Assembly (NCBI RefSeq): GCF_011057645.1
Contig: NZ_JAALGE010000019.1
Location: 1-44,246 of the forward strand
Length of the DNA stretch: 44,246 nt
Source of the DNA: Marisediminicola senii
GTDB lineage: Bacteria > Actinomycetota > Actinomycetes > Actinomycetales > Microbacteriaceae
Direction: 5' to 3'
The number at the start of each line of letters is the position of its first letter. The stretch's first letter is position 1. Positions 16,301-23,233 of the stretch are shown here, one piece after another. Below the pieces are notes generated by a model that was given only the letters and a program-made list of their open reading frames with translations, made no database searches and had not been told where the DNA came from. The position numbers were made by a program, and so were the translations under genes.

Positions 16301-19300
16301 TCGGCCGGCGTCTGGGTGAGGGCTGCCTCGTCGGTGAGCTGCGGGCGGTTCGCGTTGACGGTCGCTGCCGGTCCGGTGTTCTTGTATTCGACGAAGCGGC
16401 CGTCGGTCCAGACGTTCGGGGAGAAGTCGGTCCAGGGCTGGGCCGTGGCGATGCCGCCGCTCATCCAGGTGTTGCGGATGACGGTCTGGCCGCGCGAGAT
16501 GTCGGCCTGGGTGCCGTCGTTCCACGAGCGCCACGGGCGACCGAGCGACATGCTCGGCGAGTCGTTGTCGCTGGTGATGCGGCTGTCGACGACCAGGTAG
16601 CCACGGCTCTTGCTCGCCGTGCTCGGCGCGAAGATGGTGCCGCCGTTGTGGGCGGTGGCGTGCAGGGTCACCCGGTCGAAGACTGCGGAGGCGCGGCCGA
16701 AGATGAAGTCGACGTTGCCCTGGATGTAGCTGTCGACGTAGTACTGGCGCGGGTACCCGGAGCCGGTCGCGGTGATGTTTCCGCTCGCGTCGGCGTTGAG
16801 GGTGTCCTGGGTTCCGAGCAGTCGCACGTTGCGGTAGACCTGGCGGTCACCGAGCGCGCGGAGGGCGACGGCCTGCGTGTTGTTGCTGCCGATCTCCGGG
16901 TGGTCGGCCTTGGCGAAGGTGTTCGCGATCGTGAGGTCGCGCACCTCGATACCCGATCCGCTGAGCGTCGCGGTGGCGCTGCCGGCGGTTCCGCAGGTCG
17001 CGGCGACGACGGCGGGGCAGGTGTCCGTGGCCTTTGGGGTGCCGTTGGCGTTGTCGAAGGTGATGACGACGTCGCGTGCGTTGCCGGTGGTGCCGGAGAT
17101 GACGATGTTCGCCTTGGCGGACGACACCACCTCGCGGTACTCGCCTGGCTTCACCAGGATCACCTTGGGTGCAGCCGACGTGCCGGCGGGGATGGCCGCG
17201 AGGGCCGCCTGCACGGTCGTGTAGTCACCCGACCCGTCGGCGGCGACGGTGAGGTCGGCGACGAGGGGCTTGATGATCGGGGCGCCGTCGACCTGGGCGG
17301 ATGCGGCGGATGCCTGTCCGGCCCGGTCTACCGCGACGACGAGGTAGTGGTAGGTCGTGCCGTTGCTGAGCGCCTTGTCGAGGTAGACCGGCTTGCTCAC
17401 TTCGGCGACCAGGTGGCGGGCGTCGGTCGTGACGGCGTCGGTTCCGGCCGAGCGGTACACGCGGTAGGTGACGACGTCGTTCTCGACTCCGTCGTTCCAC
17501 GAGAGCCCGACCTGCTTGTCGCTGGCCGATGCGCTGAGTCCGGTGACGGCGCCGGGGGCGACGTCAGCGGTTGCGGTGGCCACGGGGTTCCAGCCGTCGG
17601 TTCCAGCGAGGTAGGTCGCGGAGGTGTACTCCGTGGCCTGGTCGGCGGTGAGCTGGGCGCGGTTCGCTCCCGTGCTCGCACCGGGGCCGGAGTTGGAGTA
17701 TTCGGCGAAGCGGGCGCTCTGCCACGTGGTGGTGGTGCCGCTGTTGACCATGTCGGTCCACGCGGTCGCGCTGACCACGGGGCCGAGCCAGGTGTTGCGC
17801 ACGACGACCTGGGCGATCGCGTTCACGTCGGCGATGGAGGTGCCGTCGGCCTGGCGTTGGCCGGGCTGCCACGGGCGTCCGAGGTTCTGCGAACCGTCGG
17901 GAGCTGTTCCGATGATGCGGCTGTTCGTGATCAGGATGCCGTACTTCTGGCCGATGTCGGTGCTCGCCGCGGTCACTGCGCCGTTGGGCGAGGTTCCGTG
18001 GTCGAGCGCCTTGAGGGTGCTGTTGTCGATGACGACCGTGCCGCGTCCGAAGATGAAGTCGACGTCGCCCTCGATGTAGCTGTTGTGGAAGTACGAGCGC
18101 GCGGCGGTGGCCGTGTTCGCGCTGTTGGCGTACAGGGTGTCCTGGTTGCCGAGCAGGCGCACGTTCTCGTAGACGAGGCGGTCACCCGTGGTGCGGAGGG
18201 CGACGGCCTGGCCGTTGGCGTAGGTGCCTTCGACGTAGTCGTTCTCCACCGTGAGGTTTCGCAGCTGCACGTTCGACGCCGTGATCACGAGAGTCGCGCT
18301 GCCCGAGGTGCCGTAGGTGTCTGCGACGCCGTCGGTGGTGGTGCCGGTGGGCGTTCCCGCGGCCCGGTTGCCGGTGATGACGACATCGGATGCCGCCCCC
18401 GTCGCTCCGACGATGACGGTGTACGCCTTCGCGATGGTCGTGTACTCCGCGTACCGGCCGGCGGCGAGGGAGATGACCGTGGGGTTGGTGGCGGTGCCAG
18501 CCGGTGCGGCGAGCAGCGCGGAGGAGAGGGTGGAGAACACGGTCGTGCCGTTCGGGGTTGCCGCGGCATCCACCACGATGTCGACGACGATGGGGGCGGC
18601 TTCGACGGTGACCGAGACGGCTCCGCTGGGTGCTGAGGAGGCACCGGTGCGGGAGTCGGCCGTGATGACGTAGCGGTACTGCGCGCCGTTGGTGACGGTG
18701 GTGTCGCTGTAGGTGGGCGAGTCGATCGACGCGAGCTTGGCGAACGCTCCCTCGGCGTCGGCGCGGTAGACGGTCCAGCCGGTGACGCTGGCCGCGGTGT
18801 CGTCGTTCCAGGTGAGGTGCACGACGCTCGAGTCGGCAGCGGCGGTCACTCCGGCGGGGGTGGCCGGCAGGGCGGCGCTGACCGGGACGATCGGGTTCCA
18901 GCCGTCCTTGCCCGCGAGGTACTTCTCGGACGTCGCGTTCGCGGCGTCCTTCGCGCTCAGCTGGGGGCGGTTCTCGTTGACAGTCGCGCCGGGGCCGAAG
19001 TTGCCGAACTCGGAGAAGCGCGCGTCCTTCCAGGAGAAGGGCACCTTGACGCCGGAGCTGTTGGTCGACGACATGTCGTCCCACGGGGCGGCGCTGTCGA
19101 GGGCCGAGGGCAGCCAGGTGTTCTTGACGACGACGGATCCGAGGGCGGACGGGTCGGCGCTCGGGTGCCACGGGCGACCGAGGTTGATGGTGCCGGCTGC
19201 GGCGTCGCTGGTGATCTTGCTGTCGGTGATCAGAAAGCCGTACTTGCTTCCGGTGTCGGTGCTGGCTGCGGTGAGGAAGCCGTTGTTGCTCTTGCCGCGG

Positions 19301-21531
19301 TCGAGCGAGCGGAAGGTCACGCGGTCGAAGACGGCGGTGGCCGCACCGAACACGTAGTCGACGTCGCCCTCGATGTAGCTGTTGACGTAGTACTGGCGAA
19401 TGCGCGTGGTCGGCTTCGGGGTGTCGGCGAGGAGGGTGTCCTGGTTACCGATCAGGCGCACGGTGTCGGCGATGAAGCGGTCTCCCTCGACGCGCAGCGC
19501 GACGGCCTGGGCACTGGTGATCTGGGGGTTCGCGGCCTCGTCGAAGGCGTTCACGACGGTGAGGTTGTTCAGGGTCACGTCGGAACCGGTGACGAACACC
19601 ACGGCGCTGCCGGCGGTGCCGAGGGTCTCTTCCGGCTCGTCGGGGTCGGATGATCCGGACGCCTGCGCGGCCGAGATGACGACCTGCGACGGGTCGGAGC
19701 CCAGCCCGTGCAGCATCACGTTGGACTGGTCGACACGGAACGACTCGTTGTAGGTGCCGGGGTCGATGTCGATCCGGTAGTTCTTGAGCGCGTTCTTCGG
19801 GATGGTCGCGAGTGCGCCCTGGATGGTGGGGAACTGCTTGTCGGCCCCGACGGTGAGCACCGTGTAGTCGACGGCGATCGGGGTGGGGGCGGTGAGCGAC
19901 GTTCCAGAGACGGTGCTCGACGCCTTCGAGACGTTGCCGACCCTGTCTTGCGCGGTGACCCGGTAGTAGACGGTGACGCCCTTGGGGGCACTGGTGTCGG
20001 TGAACCTCGGCAGGGTGCCCGCGGCTTCGGCGGTGACGGTGGCGAGGAGCACGTAGGTGCCGGAGCTCGTGGTGCTGCGCGAAATGCTGTAGCCCGCGAC
20101 ATCCGTGTCCCTGGGGGTCGCCCAGGCGAGGTCGAGGCCCGACGCCGGGTTCTGCTTGACGGTGAAGCTCGACGGGGCGGCGGGGGCGACGTTGCGGTTG
20201 TTGGCGGTGATGGCGACGTAGCTCGAGACGTTGCCCGAGGTATCGACGGCGCGCACCCGGTAGTAGGTGGTGGTGCCCTCGGTGGCGGCGGCGTCGGTGA
20301 AGGTCGGCGTGGTGAGCGCGGTGACGCCGGCGGCGGGGAGGTACTGCTGGTAGGTGTCGTTGCCGTCGCGACGGTAGACGATGTAACCGGCGAGGTCGGC
20401 TTCGGTGTTGGCCTTCCACGAGATCTTCATTCCGGCGGTACCGGCGAGCACGACGGAGGTGGGGCTGGTCGGCGTCTTCGGGGCGGTCGTGTCGGCGGGC
20501 AGGGCGACCGAGGTGGCCGCGGCTGGGGATGTGCCGACGGCGTTGACCGCGACGACCGAGTACCAAGCCGTCGCGCCAGCGGGGGGCGCGTCGGTGTAGG
20601 AGGTGCCGGTGAGGGTCGAGGTGTTGACGCGCACGAAGGGTCCAGTGGCGCTGGTGGCGCGCGAGACGACGTAGCTGGTCGCGCCCGCGCTGCTGCCCCA
20701 GCTGAGGGCGACGGCGGAGCCGGAGGTGACCTTGGCCGTGAGGGACGTCGGGGCTGCCGGCGCGGCGGGTGCGCCCGCGGGGCGGGTCGCCGAGGTGGAG
20801 GAGGTCGAGGAGACATTGCCGGTGAGGTCGACGGCGATCACCCGGTAGTACGACTTGGTGCCGCTGGGGGCCTGCGTGTCGATGAACGACGAGCTGGTGA
20901 TGGGGGCGCCGCTGAGGGCACTGTAGGTTCCGCTCGACGACGTGGAGCGTGACACCGTGTACCCCTTGAGGTCCGGTTCGTCATTGTCTCCCCAGTCGAG
21001 GGCGATGCCGGTAGCCGACACCGACGTCTTGACGCTGGCCGGGGCATCCGGCTTCGTGGTGTCCTTCGCGGTGATGGTCTTGACGCTCGACGGCTTCGAC
21101 TCATTGCCCGTCTTGTCGTAGGCGGTGATCGCGTAGTAGCCGGTGGAGCCGGCCGCGATCGTCGCGTCGGTCGCCTTGAGCGTCGTCGTGGTGCCGACGA
21201 GGGTGGCGGTCGACGGGGTGACGGTCTTGCTGGTGCTGCGGTAGACGCGGTAGCCGGCGAGGTCGGATGCCGAGACCTTGCCCCAGGTGACGACCGATCC
21301 GACGCCGCCGAAGTAGCTGGCCGAGACGCTTCCCGGGGTGGACGGTGCGCTGGTGTCGGCGGCGAACGCCGTCTGCGCGGGCAGCACGGTGCCGGCCAGC
21401 ACGGCGGCGACGACGGCGATCGCGGGCAGGCGCAGACGCGACTTGGACGGGGTATCAGCGGACTGCGCGGGCGCTGGCGTGCTGGTAGACGAACGGGAGG
21501 CGAACGGGTGTGCGAGAAAACGGCGCGACAT
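13318..21531 (-). CDS. Giant secreted multi-module pectinesterase (5 CE8-type, 11 Fn3 modules)
   Basis: A 2737-residue secreted protein. A long signal peptide (core LPAIAVVAAVLAGTVLPA, cut near AFAA) is followed by five Fn3 modules to about residue 550. CE8 module 1 spans about 555-880, Fn3-6, module 2 about 980-1315, Fn3-7, module 3 about 1420-1750, Fn3-8, module 4 about 1850-2135, Fn3-9 to 11, and module 5 about 2430-2737. Pectin methylesterases remove methyl groups from homogalacturonan using Gln (QAVAL), Gln-Asp (QDTL), Asp (VDFIFG) and Arg (LGRPW). Modules 1-3 keep all of these: GNQDTLLAD, GNQDTLYAN and GTQDTLNAD, with VDYVFG or VDFIFG and LGRPW. Module 4 lacks QAVAL and QDTL; module 5 has DKQTL and ADLILG. 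Both are probably non-catalytic or binding modules. There is no wall-anchor signal. ATG 21531 has only a weak ribosome binding site. Confidence 0.92.
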   Translation of the reverse strand: MSRRFLAHPFASRSSTSTPAPAQSADTPSKSRLRLPAIAVVAAVLAGTVLPAQTAFAADTSAPSTPGSVSASYFGGVGSVVTWGKVSASDLAGYRVYRSTSKTVTPSTATLVGTTTTLKATDATIAAGSTGYYAITAYDKTGNESKPSSVKTITAKDTTKPDAPASVKTSVSATGIALDWGDNDEPDLKGYTVSRSTSSSGTYSALSGAPITSSSFIDTQAPSGTKSYYRVIAVDLTGNVSSTSSTSATRPAGAPAAPAAPTSLTAKVTSGSAVALSWGSSAGATSYVVSRATSATGPFVRVNTSTLTGTSYTDAPPAGATAWYSVVAVNAVGTSPAAATSVALPADTTAPKTPTSPTSVVLAGTAGMKISWKANTEADLAGYIVYRRDGNDTYQQYLPAAGVTALTTPTFTDAAATEGTTTYYRVRAVDTSGNVSSYVAITANNRNVAPAAPSSFTVKQNPASGLDLAWATPRDTDVAGYSISRSTTSSGTYVLLATVTAEAAGTLPRFTDTSAPKGVTVYYRVTAQDRVGNVSKASSTVSGTSLTAPTPIAVDYTVLTVGADKQFPTIQGALATIPKNALKNYRIDIDPGTYNESFRVDQSNVMLHGLGSDPSQVVISAAQASGSSDPDEPEETLGTAGSAVVFVTGSDVTLNNLTVVNAFDEAANPQITSAQAVALRVEGDRFIADTVRLIGNQDTLLADTPKPTTRIRQYYVNSYIEGDVDYVFGAATAVFDRVTFRSLDRGKSNNGFLTAASTDTGSKYGFLITDSKITSDAAAGTINLGRPWHPSADPSALGSVVVKNTWLPSALDSAAPWDDMSSTNSSGVKVPFSWKDARFSEFGNFGPGATVNENRPQLSAKDAANATSEKYLAGKDGWNPIVPVSAALPATPAGVTAAADSSVVHLTWNDDTAASVTGWTVYRADAEGAFAKLASIDSPTYSDTTVTNGAQYRYVITADSRTGASSAPSGAVSVTVEAAPIVVDIVVDAAATPNGTTVFSTLSSALLAAPAGTATNPTVISLAAGRYAEYTTIAKAYTVIVGATGAASDVVITGNRAAGTPTGTTTDGVADTYGTSGSATLVITASNVQLRNLTVENDYVEGTYANGQAVALRTTGDRLVYENVRLLGNQDTLYANSANTATAARSYFHNSYIEGDVDFIFGRGTVVIDNSTLKALDHGTSPNGAVTAASTDIGQKYGILITNSRIIGTAPDGSQNLGRPWQPGQRQADGTSIADVNAIAQVVVRNTWLGPVVSATAWTDMVNSGTTTTWQSARFAEYSNSGPGASTGANRAQLTADQATEYTSATYLAGTDGWNPVATATADVAPGAVTGLSASASDKQVGLSWNDGVENDVVTYRVYRSAGTDAVTTDARHLVAEVSKPVYLDKALSNGTTYHYLVVAVDRAGQASAASAQVDGAPIIKPLVADLTVAADGSGDYTTVQAALAAIPAGTSAAPKVILVKPGEYREVVSSAKANIVISGTTGNARDVVITFDNANGTPKATDTCPAVVAATCGTAGSATATLSGSGIEVRDLTIANTFAKADHPEIGSNNTQAVALRALGDRQVYRNVRLLGTQDTLNADASGNITATGSGYPRQYYVDSYIQGNVDFIFGRASAVFDRVTLHATAHNGGTIFAPSTASKSRGYLVVDSRITSDNDSPSMSLGRPWRSWNDGTQADISRGQTVIRNTWMSGGIATAQPWTDFSPNVWTDGRFVEYKNTGPAATVNANRPQLTDEAALTQTPADYLGGTDGWNPIADAKADTAPATPAAVTAGAGAGQVALDWDENTESDVTEYNVYRDGQLIDSTLTSSYTSTGLTNGTPYVFTVTAVDRAGNESAPSAPVTASPALKIDATVRADGSGTYPTLQSAVDAASGTSEWVISVEPGTYTGATTVAKSSITIVGSGPTAADTVLTNAATTGTLVISGSSVTVRNISIVNTTAAGNAPAVSMTGDKVLLANTAITSAAGRAIFADTSTYTVSARQMITGSTITGGNDTVLGRASLVINDSTLRIRTNGTVLTPSTAETGKGFLVINSRIETPGSTNVQLGRPYRAWADTFTPRSVGQAVVRDTVLDAGIKTTQPWGTGPSSEPWTLGRFAEFGNSGDGAGTGANRPQLAPADSVSVTVSQWLGAATWYPAVANPATPSDVAAPAAPADLVATAGDASASLAWTASTSSDTTGYRIYRSTTSPVATTASNLVGTAGTSPAFADTGLTNRTTYYYAVVAVDGVGNASTPATAQVKPVDTAPPAVPTGVVATPADSKVILSWTANTDGDLAGYNVYRDDVKLNTVLLTSATFTETGLVNDTAYAYRVTAVDETGLESAASAVASTTPKEGDAVAPAVPAKVSTELGRGSIAVRWAAVPDTDVTRYDVLRSTGDGVATVVGSVGPAATSYTDTTVAVGSTYTYSVMAMDASANASAASAGATATAITVDIVVAADGSGDATSLQAVLGATDPATGSLANNADYTTTGGRTILVKPGTYSGAFLSGNRYGVSIVGATGNPADVVITAPGGAVATLTISAPQWTVRAVTLQSVATAVGAQATAVQVKSGDKIVLDTVRLLGDKQTLLVSTANTTTYSRVYVTGSYIEGGADLILGRAVTVVDRSTIHVLDRPGASLTDSSIAAGSAYGFLITDSSIVTDGAAGSIFLGRPYSTTGKAQVVVRGTDLGGAINTAQPWKDWDAVTPWTAGRFFEYRNTGAGAVVTDATKRPQLTDADAGTFTAAKYLAGADGWNPTGR

Positions 21532-21538
21532 AGCGGAT

Positions 21539-21656
21539 GCTGGCCTTCGGGTAAGGCACGACTGCCCGTCGGGGAACCATCGCGTGGGGGCGCGAGAAAA
21601 CGGTTCGGCTCGGGGGAGCGCGAAAGAGAATCGGGTAAGTGGCTGGCCTGGGTAAG
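21539..21656 (-). repeat. Direct repeats in the 5' leader of the pectinesterase mRNA
   Basis: In the mRNA sense the leader contains CTTACCCAGGCCAGC (21642-21656) near its start and CTTACCCGAAGGCCAGC (21539-21555) just before the start codon, plus a third CTTACCC at 21631-21637. Separately, GCGAGAAAACGG (plus strand) occurs at 21592-21603 and, within codons 3-7, at 21512-21523. Confidence 0.6.
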
Positions 21657-21671
21657 ACTGAGCCGGATTTA

Positions 21672-21699
21672 GTTATACACCCGGAGACGCAGGTTGCAA
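21672..21699 (-). promoter_or_regulatory. Promoter of the pectinesterase gene
   Basis: On the minus strand TTGCAA (21694-21699), a 16-bp spacer and TATAAC (21672-21677) make a good sigma70-type promoter. The predicted start near 21665 leaves a leader of about 135 nt. It lies between the sortase stop and the pectinesterase start, so the latter need not depend on sortase transcription. Confidence 0.6.
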
Positions 21700-21735
21700 G
21701 ACCACGCGCAGGTGAACATTGGGAACTCGTGGTGA

Positions 21736-22641
21736 CTACCCGCCGCGCGGCGTGCGGCCGCGCGCGAAATCCCCGGAATTCCGGGGCTCACGGGGCGTCG
21801 GGCGCGGTGGCCCCCCGATCGGGTGACCCCCCTTTTGGGGGCGCCCGGAGGCCCAGACGTAGCCACCGGCGACCACGACGGCTCCCCCGGCACCGAGCAC
21901 CCACCACGGAAACCCGGGAACGTCGGGCGTGTCTCCCGCGGCGTCGAGTTCGGCCTGCGGGGTGGGAACGAGTCGTTCTCCGGTCACCAGGATGCGGTGG
22001 CTGTTGATACCGAGGGGCGTGCAGGTGACCAGGGTCAGTAGGTCGCACCCCGGCTGGATGAGCAGGCTCTCGGTGTCTTCGGGCTCGACGACGAGCTTCT
22101 CGATGACCCGGTAGGTGAGCACCTGGCCGAACACCTCGATGGTGAAGGTGTCTCCGACCCGCACCCGTTCGAGGTCGGTGAACAGCTCCGACGTGGCGAG
22201 GCCCCGGTGCCCCGTGAGCACCGAGTGGGTGGATGGCCCTCCCACCGGCAGGGCGGTGCCCTCGAGGTGGCCGACACCGTGCTCGAGCACGGTCTCGCTC
22301 GTGCCGTGGTAGATCGGCAGGTCGACGTCGATCGAGGGGATCTTGACCCGGGCCATCAGGCCCTCGGTGTCGCCGCGCAGCATCGAACGGTACTCGCCGT
22401 CGTCTGCGCCACCCGGGTCGTTGGCGAGCGGTAGTCGCTCGTTCGCGGCGACGGCCGCGCCGCCTCCGCCGAGGTTCTGGTTGTAGTCGTATGCTTCGGC
22501 GACCCGCTCGCGCAGGGTCTCGGCGCCGAGGTCGGTGATGCCCTGCGTGAGGCTGTCGATAGCGCGGGATTGCTCGACCGCGCTGCCCCAGGCGGCTGCC
22601 GCCGGGTACAGCAGCAGGCCGGCCCCGGCCAGGCTCACCAT
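21736..22641 (-). CDS. Sortase, class C-like
   Basis: A cysteine transpeptidase that anchors or polymerises surface proteins. The catalytic parts are TGHRGL (His), TLVTCTPLGINSHRILV (Cys and Arg); this last block is close to the class C (pilin sortase) signature. There is an N-terminal membrane segment (LAGAGLLLYPAAAAW) and a second near the C-terminus (WWVLGAGGAVVVAGGYVWA), followed by a basic, Pro/Gly-rich tail. The usual class C lid motif DPF/W appears only as NDPGG. The start is uncertain: ATG 22641 cuts the expected basic and hydrophobic N-terminus. The frame is open upstream to 22734, with AGGAGG at 22696-22701, but no ATG, GTG or TTG follows that site. No LPXTG pilin is adjacent; the only nearby sorting-like signal is LAWTG. 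Confidence 0.85.
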   Translation of the reverse strand: MVSLAGAGLLLYPAAAAWGSAVEQSRAIDSLTQGITDLGAETLRERVAEAYDYNQNLGGGGAAVAANERLPLANDPGGADDGEYRSMLRGDTEGLMARVKIPSIDVDLPIYHGTSETVLEHGVGHLEGTALPVGGPSTHSVLTGHRGLATSELFTDLERVRVGDTFTIEVFGQVLTYRVIEKLVVEPEDTESLLIQPGCDLLTLVTCTPLGINSHRILVTGERLVPTPQAELDAAGDTPDVPGFPWWVLGAGGAVVVAGGYVWASGRPQKGGHPIGGPPRPTPREPRNSGDFARGRTPRGG

Positions 22642-22779
22642 CGCGATCGCGAGGGGTACAAGGGGCAGCCGCCACCGGGTGCGGCGGCGCAGCTCCCTCC
22701 TGCGCTGGGCGAAGAAACAAGAAAACGGGTCTACTTACGTATCGAAACGTGTGCCAGACACAAAAAGGAGGCGACACGA

Positions 22780-22830
22780 ATGTCACCAAGACTGCGGAGG
22801 CCCCAAACTCCGAGGAGTCGGCGCGCATAG
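22780..22830 (+). CDS. Short Arg/Pro-rich ORF, possible leader peptide
   Basis: Sixteen codons (MSPRLRRPQTPRSRRA) preceded by AAGGAGG (22765-22771) with an eight-base gap, one of the best ribosome binding sites in the window. The peptide has six Arg and three Pro. It lies about 400 nt upstream of the hybrid kinase, before a run of hairpins on the same strand, which is how attenuator leader peptides are placed. Chance cannot be excluded, because no homologue can be checked here. Confidence 0.4.
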   Translation: MSPRLRRPQTPRSRRA

Positions 22831-22903
22831 GAGCGCACGAACATTGCGATGGCAAATTAGGAATGCTCGTGATGCAAGAGCGATACGCGAGCGTGACGCA
22901 AAT

Positions 22904-23136
22904 CGCATCCCGCCGGGATGTGCGCTGAACTACGCATGAATTCTTGGTTCATGCTCACCCGTGGAGCAATCCAGGGGTGAGCATCGGGGTACACCCCGAT
23001 CAGGAGTCCCCCCGGTCGTGTCTATCGGTTCTCTTGGCCAGGACGACCGGGATTGGGTACGGGACCATGCCGGTGCCGCGGGCGCCGTGCGGGGCACCGC
23101 ACGGTGTACAGTGCCCCTTTCGGGGGGTTAAAGGGG
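22904..23136 (+). ncRNA. Hairpin-rich leader, candidate structured RNA or cis-regulatory element
   Basis: No gene fits this stretch. It holds seven perfect or nearly perfect inverted repeats in a row: CATCCC/GGGATG (22906-22920); GCATGAA/TTCATGC (22934-22954); ATGCTCACCC/GGGTGAGCAT (22951-22984); ATCGGGGT/ACCCCGAT (22983-23000); CCCGGTCGT/ACGACCGGG (23011-23051); CCGTGCGG/CCGCACGG with a four-base loop (23085-23104); and CCCCTTT/AAAGGGG (23114-23136). The second, third and fourth share arm bases, so alternative foldings exclude each other. It ends 97 bp before the hybrid kinase start. The strand is assumed from that gene. It could be a riboswitch-like leader, an independent small RNA, or DNA sites for regulators. 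Confidence 0.5.
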
Positions 23137-23233
23137 ACCGCGTCGTGGGCATCATCGGGTCTACGGTGGGAGGTGCGGGGCATGCGAAGGGGAATGTCGC
23201 GGCTTCCGCGTCGCACACGGGGAGAAGCATCGC

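Noticed and set aside
16129-18636. 835-codon open frame on the plus strand
   Set aside because: Antisense to pectinesterase modules; Gly/Val/Arg/Asp-rich text repeats with the Fn3/CE8 periodicity, so it mirrors the real gene.
13318-21531. DNA tandem repeat or assembly collapse in the pectinesterase gene
   Set aside because: The modules are similar only at protein level; their DNA has diverged, so neither recent duplication nor an obvious assembly artefact is indicated.
21788-22855. Alternative minus-strand frame over the sortase with an earlier ATG
   Set aside because: Its translation lacks the sortase motifs, which all lie in the frame 21736-22641.
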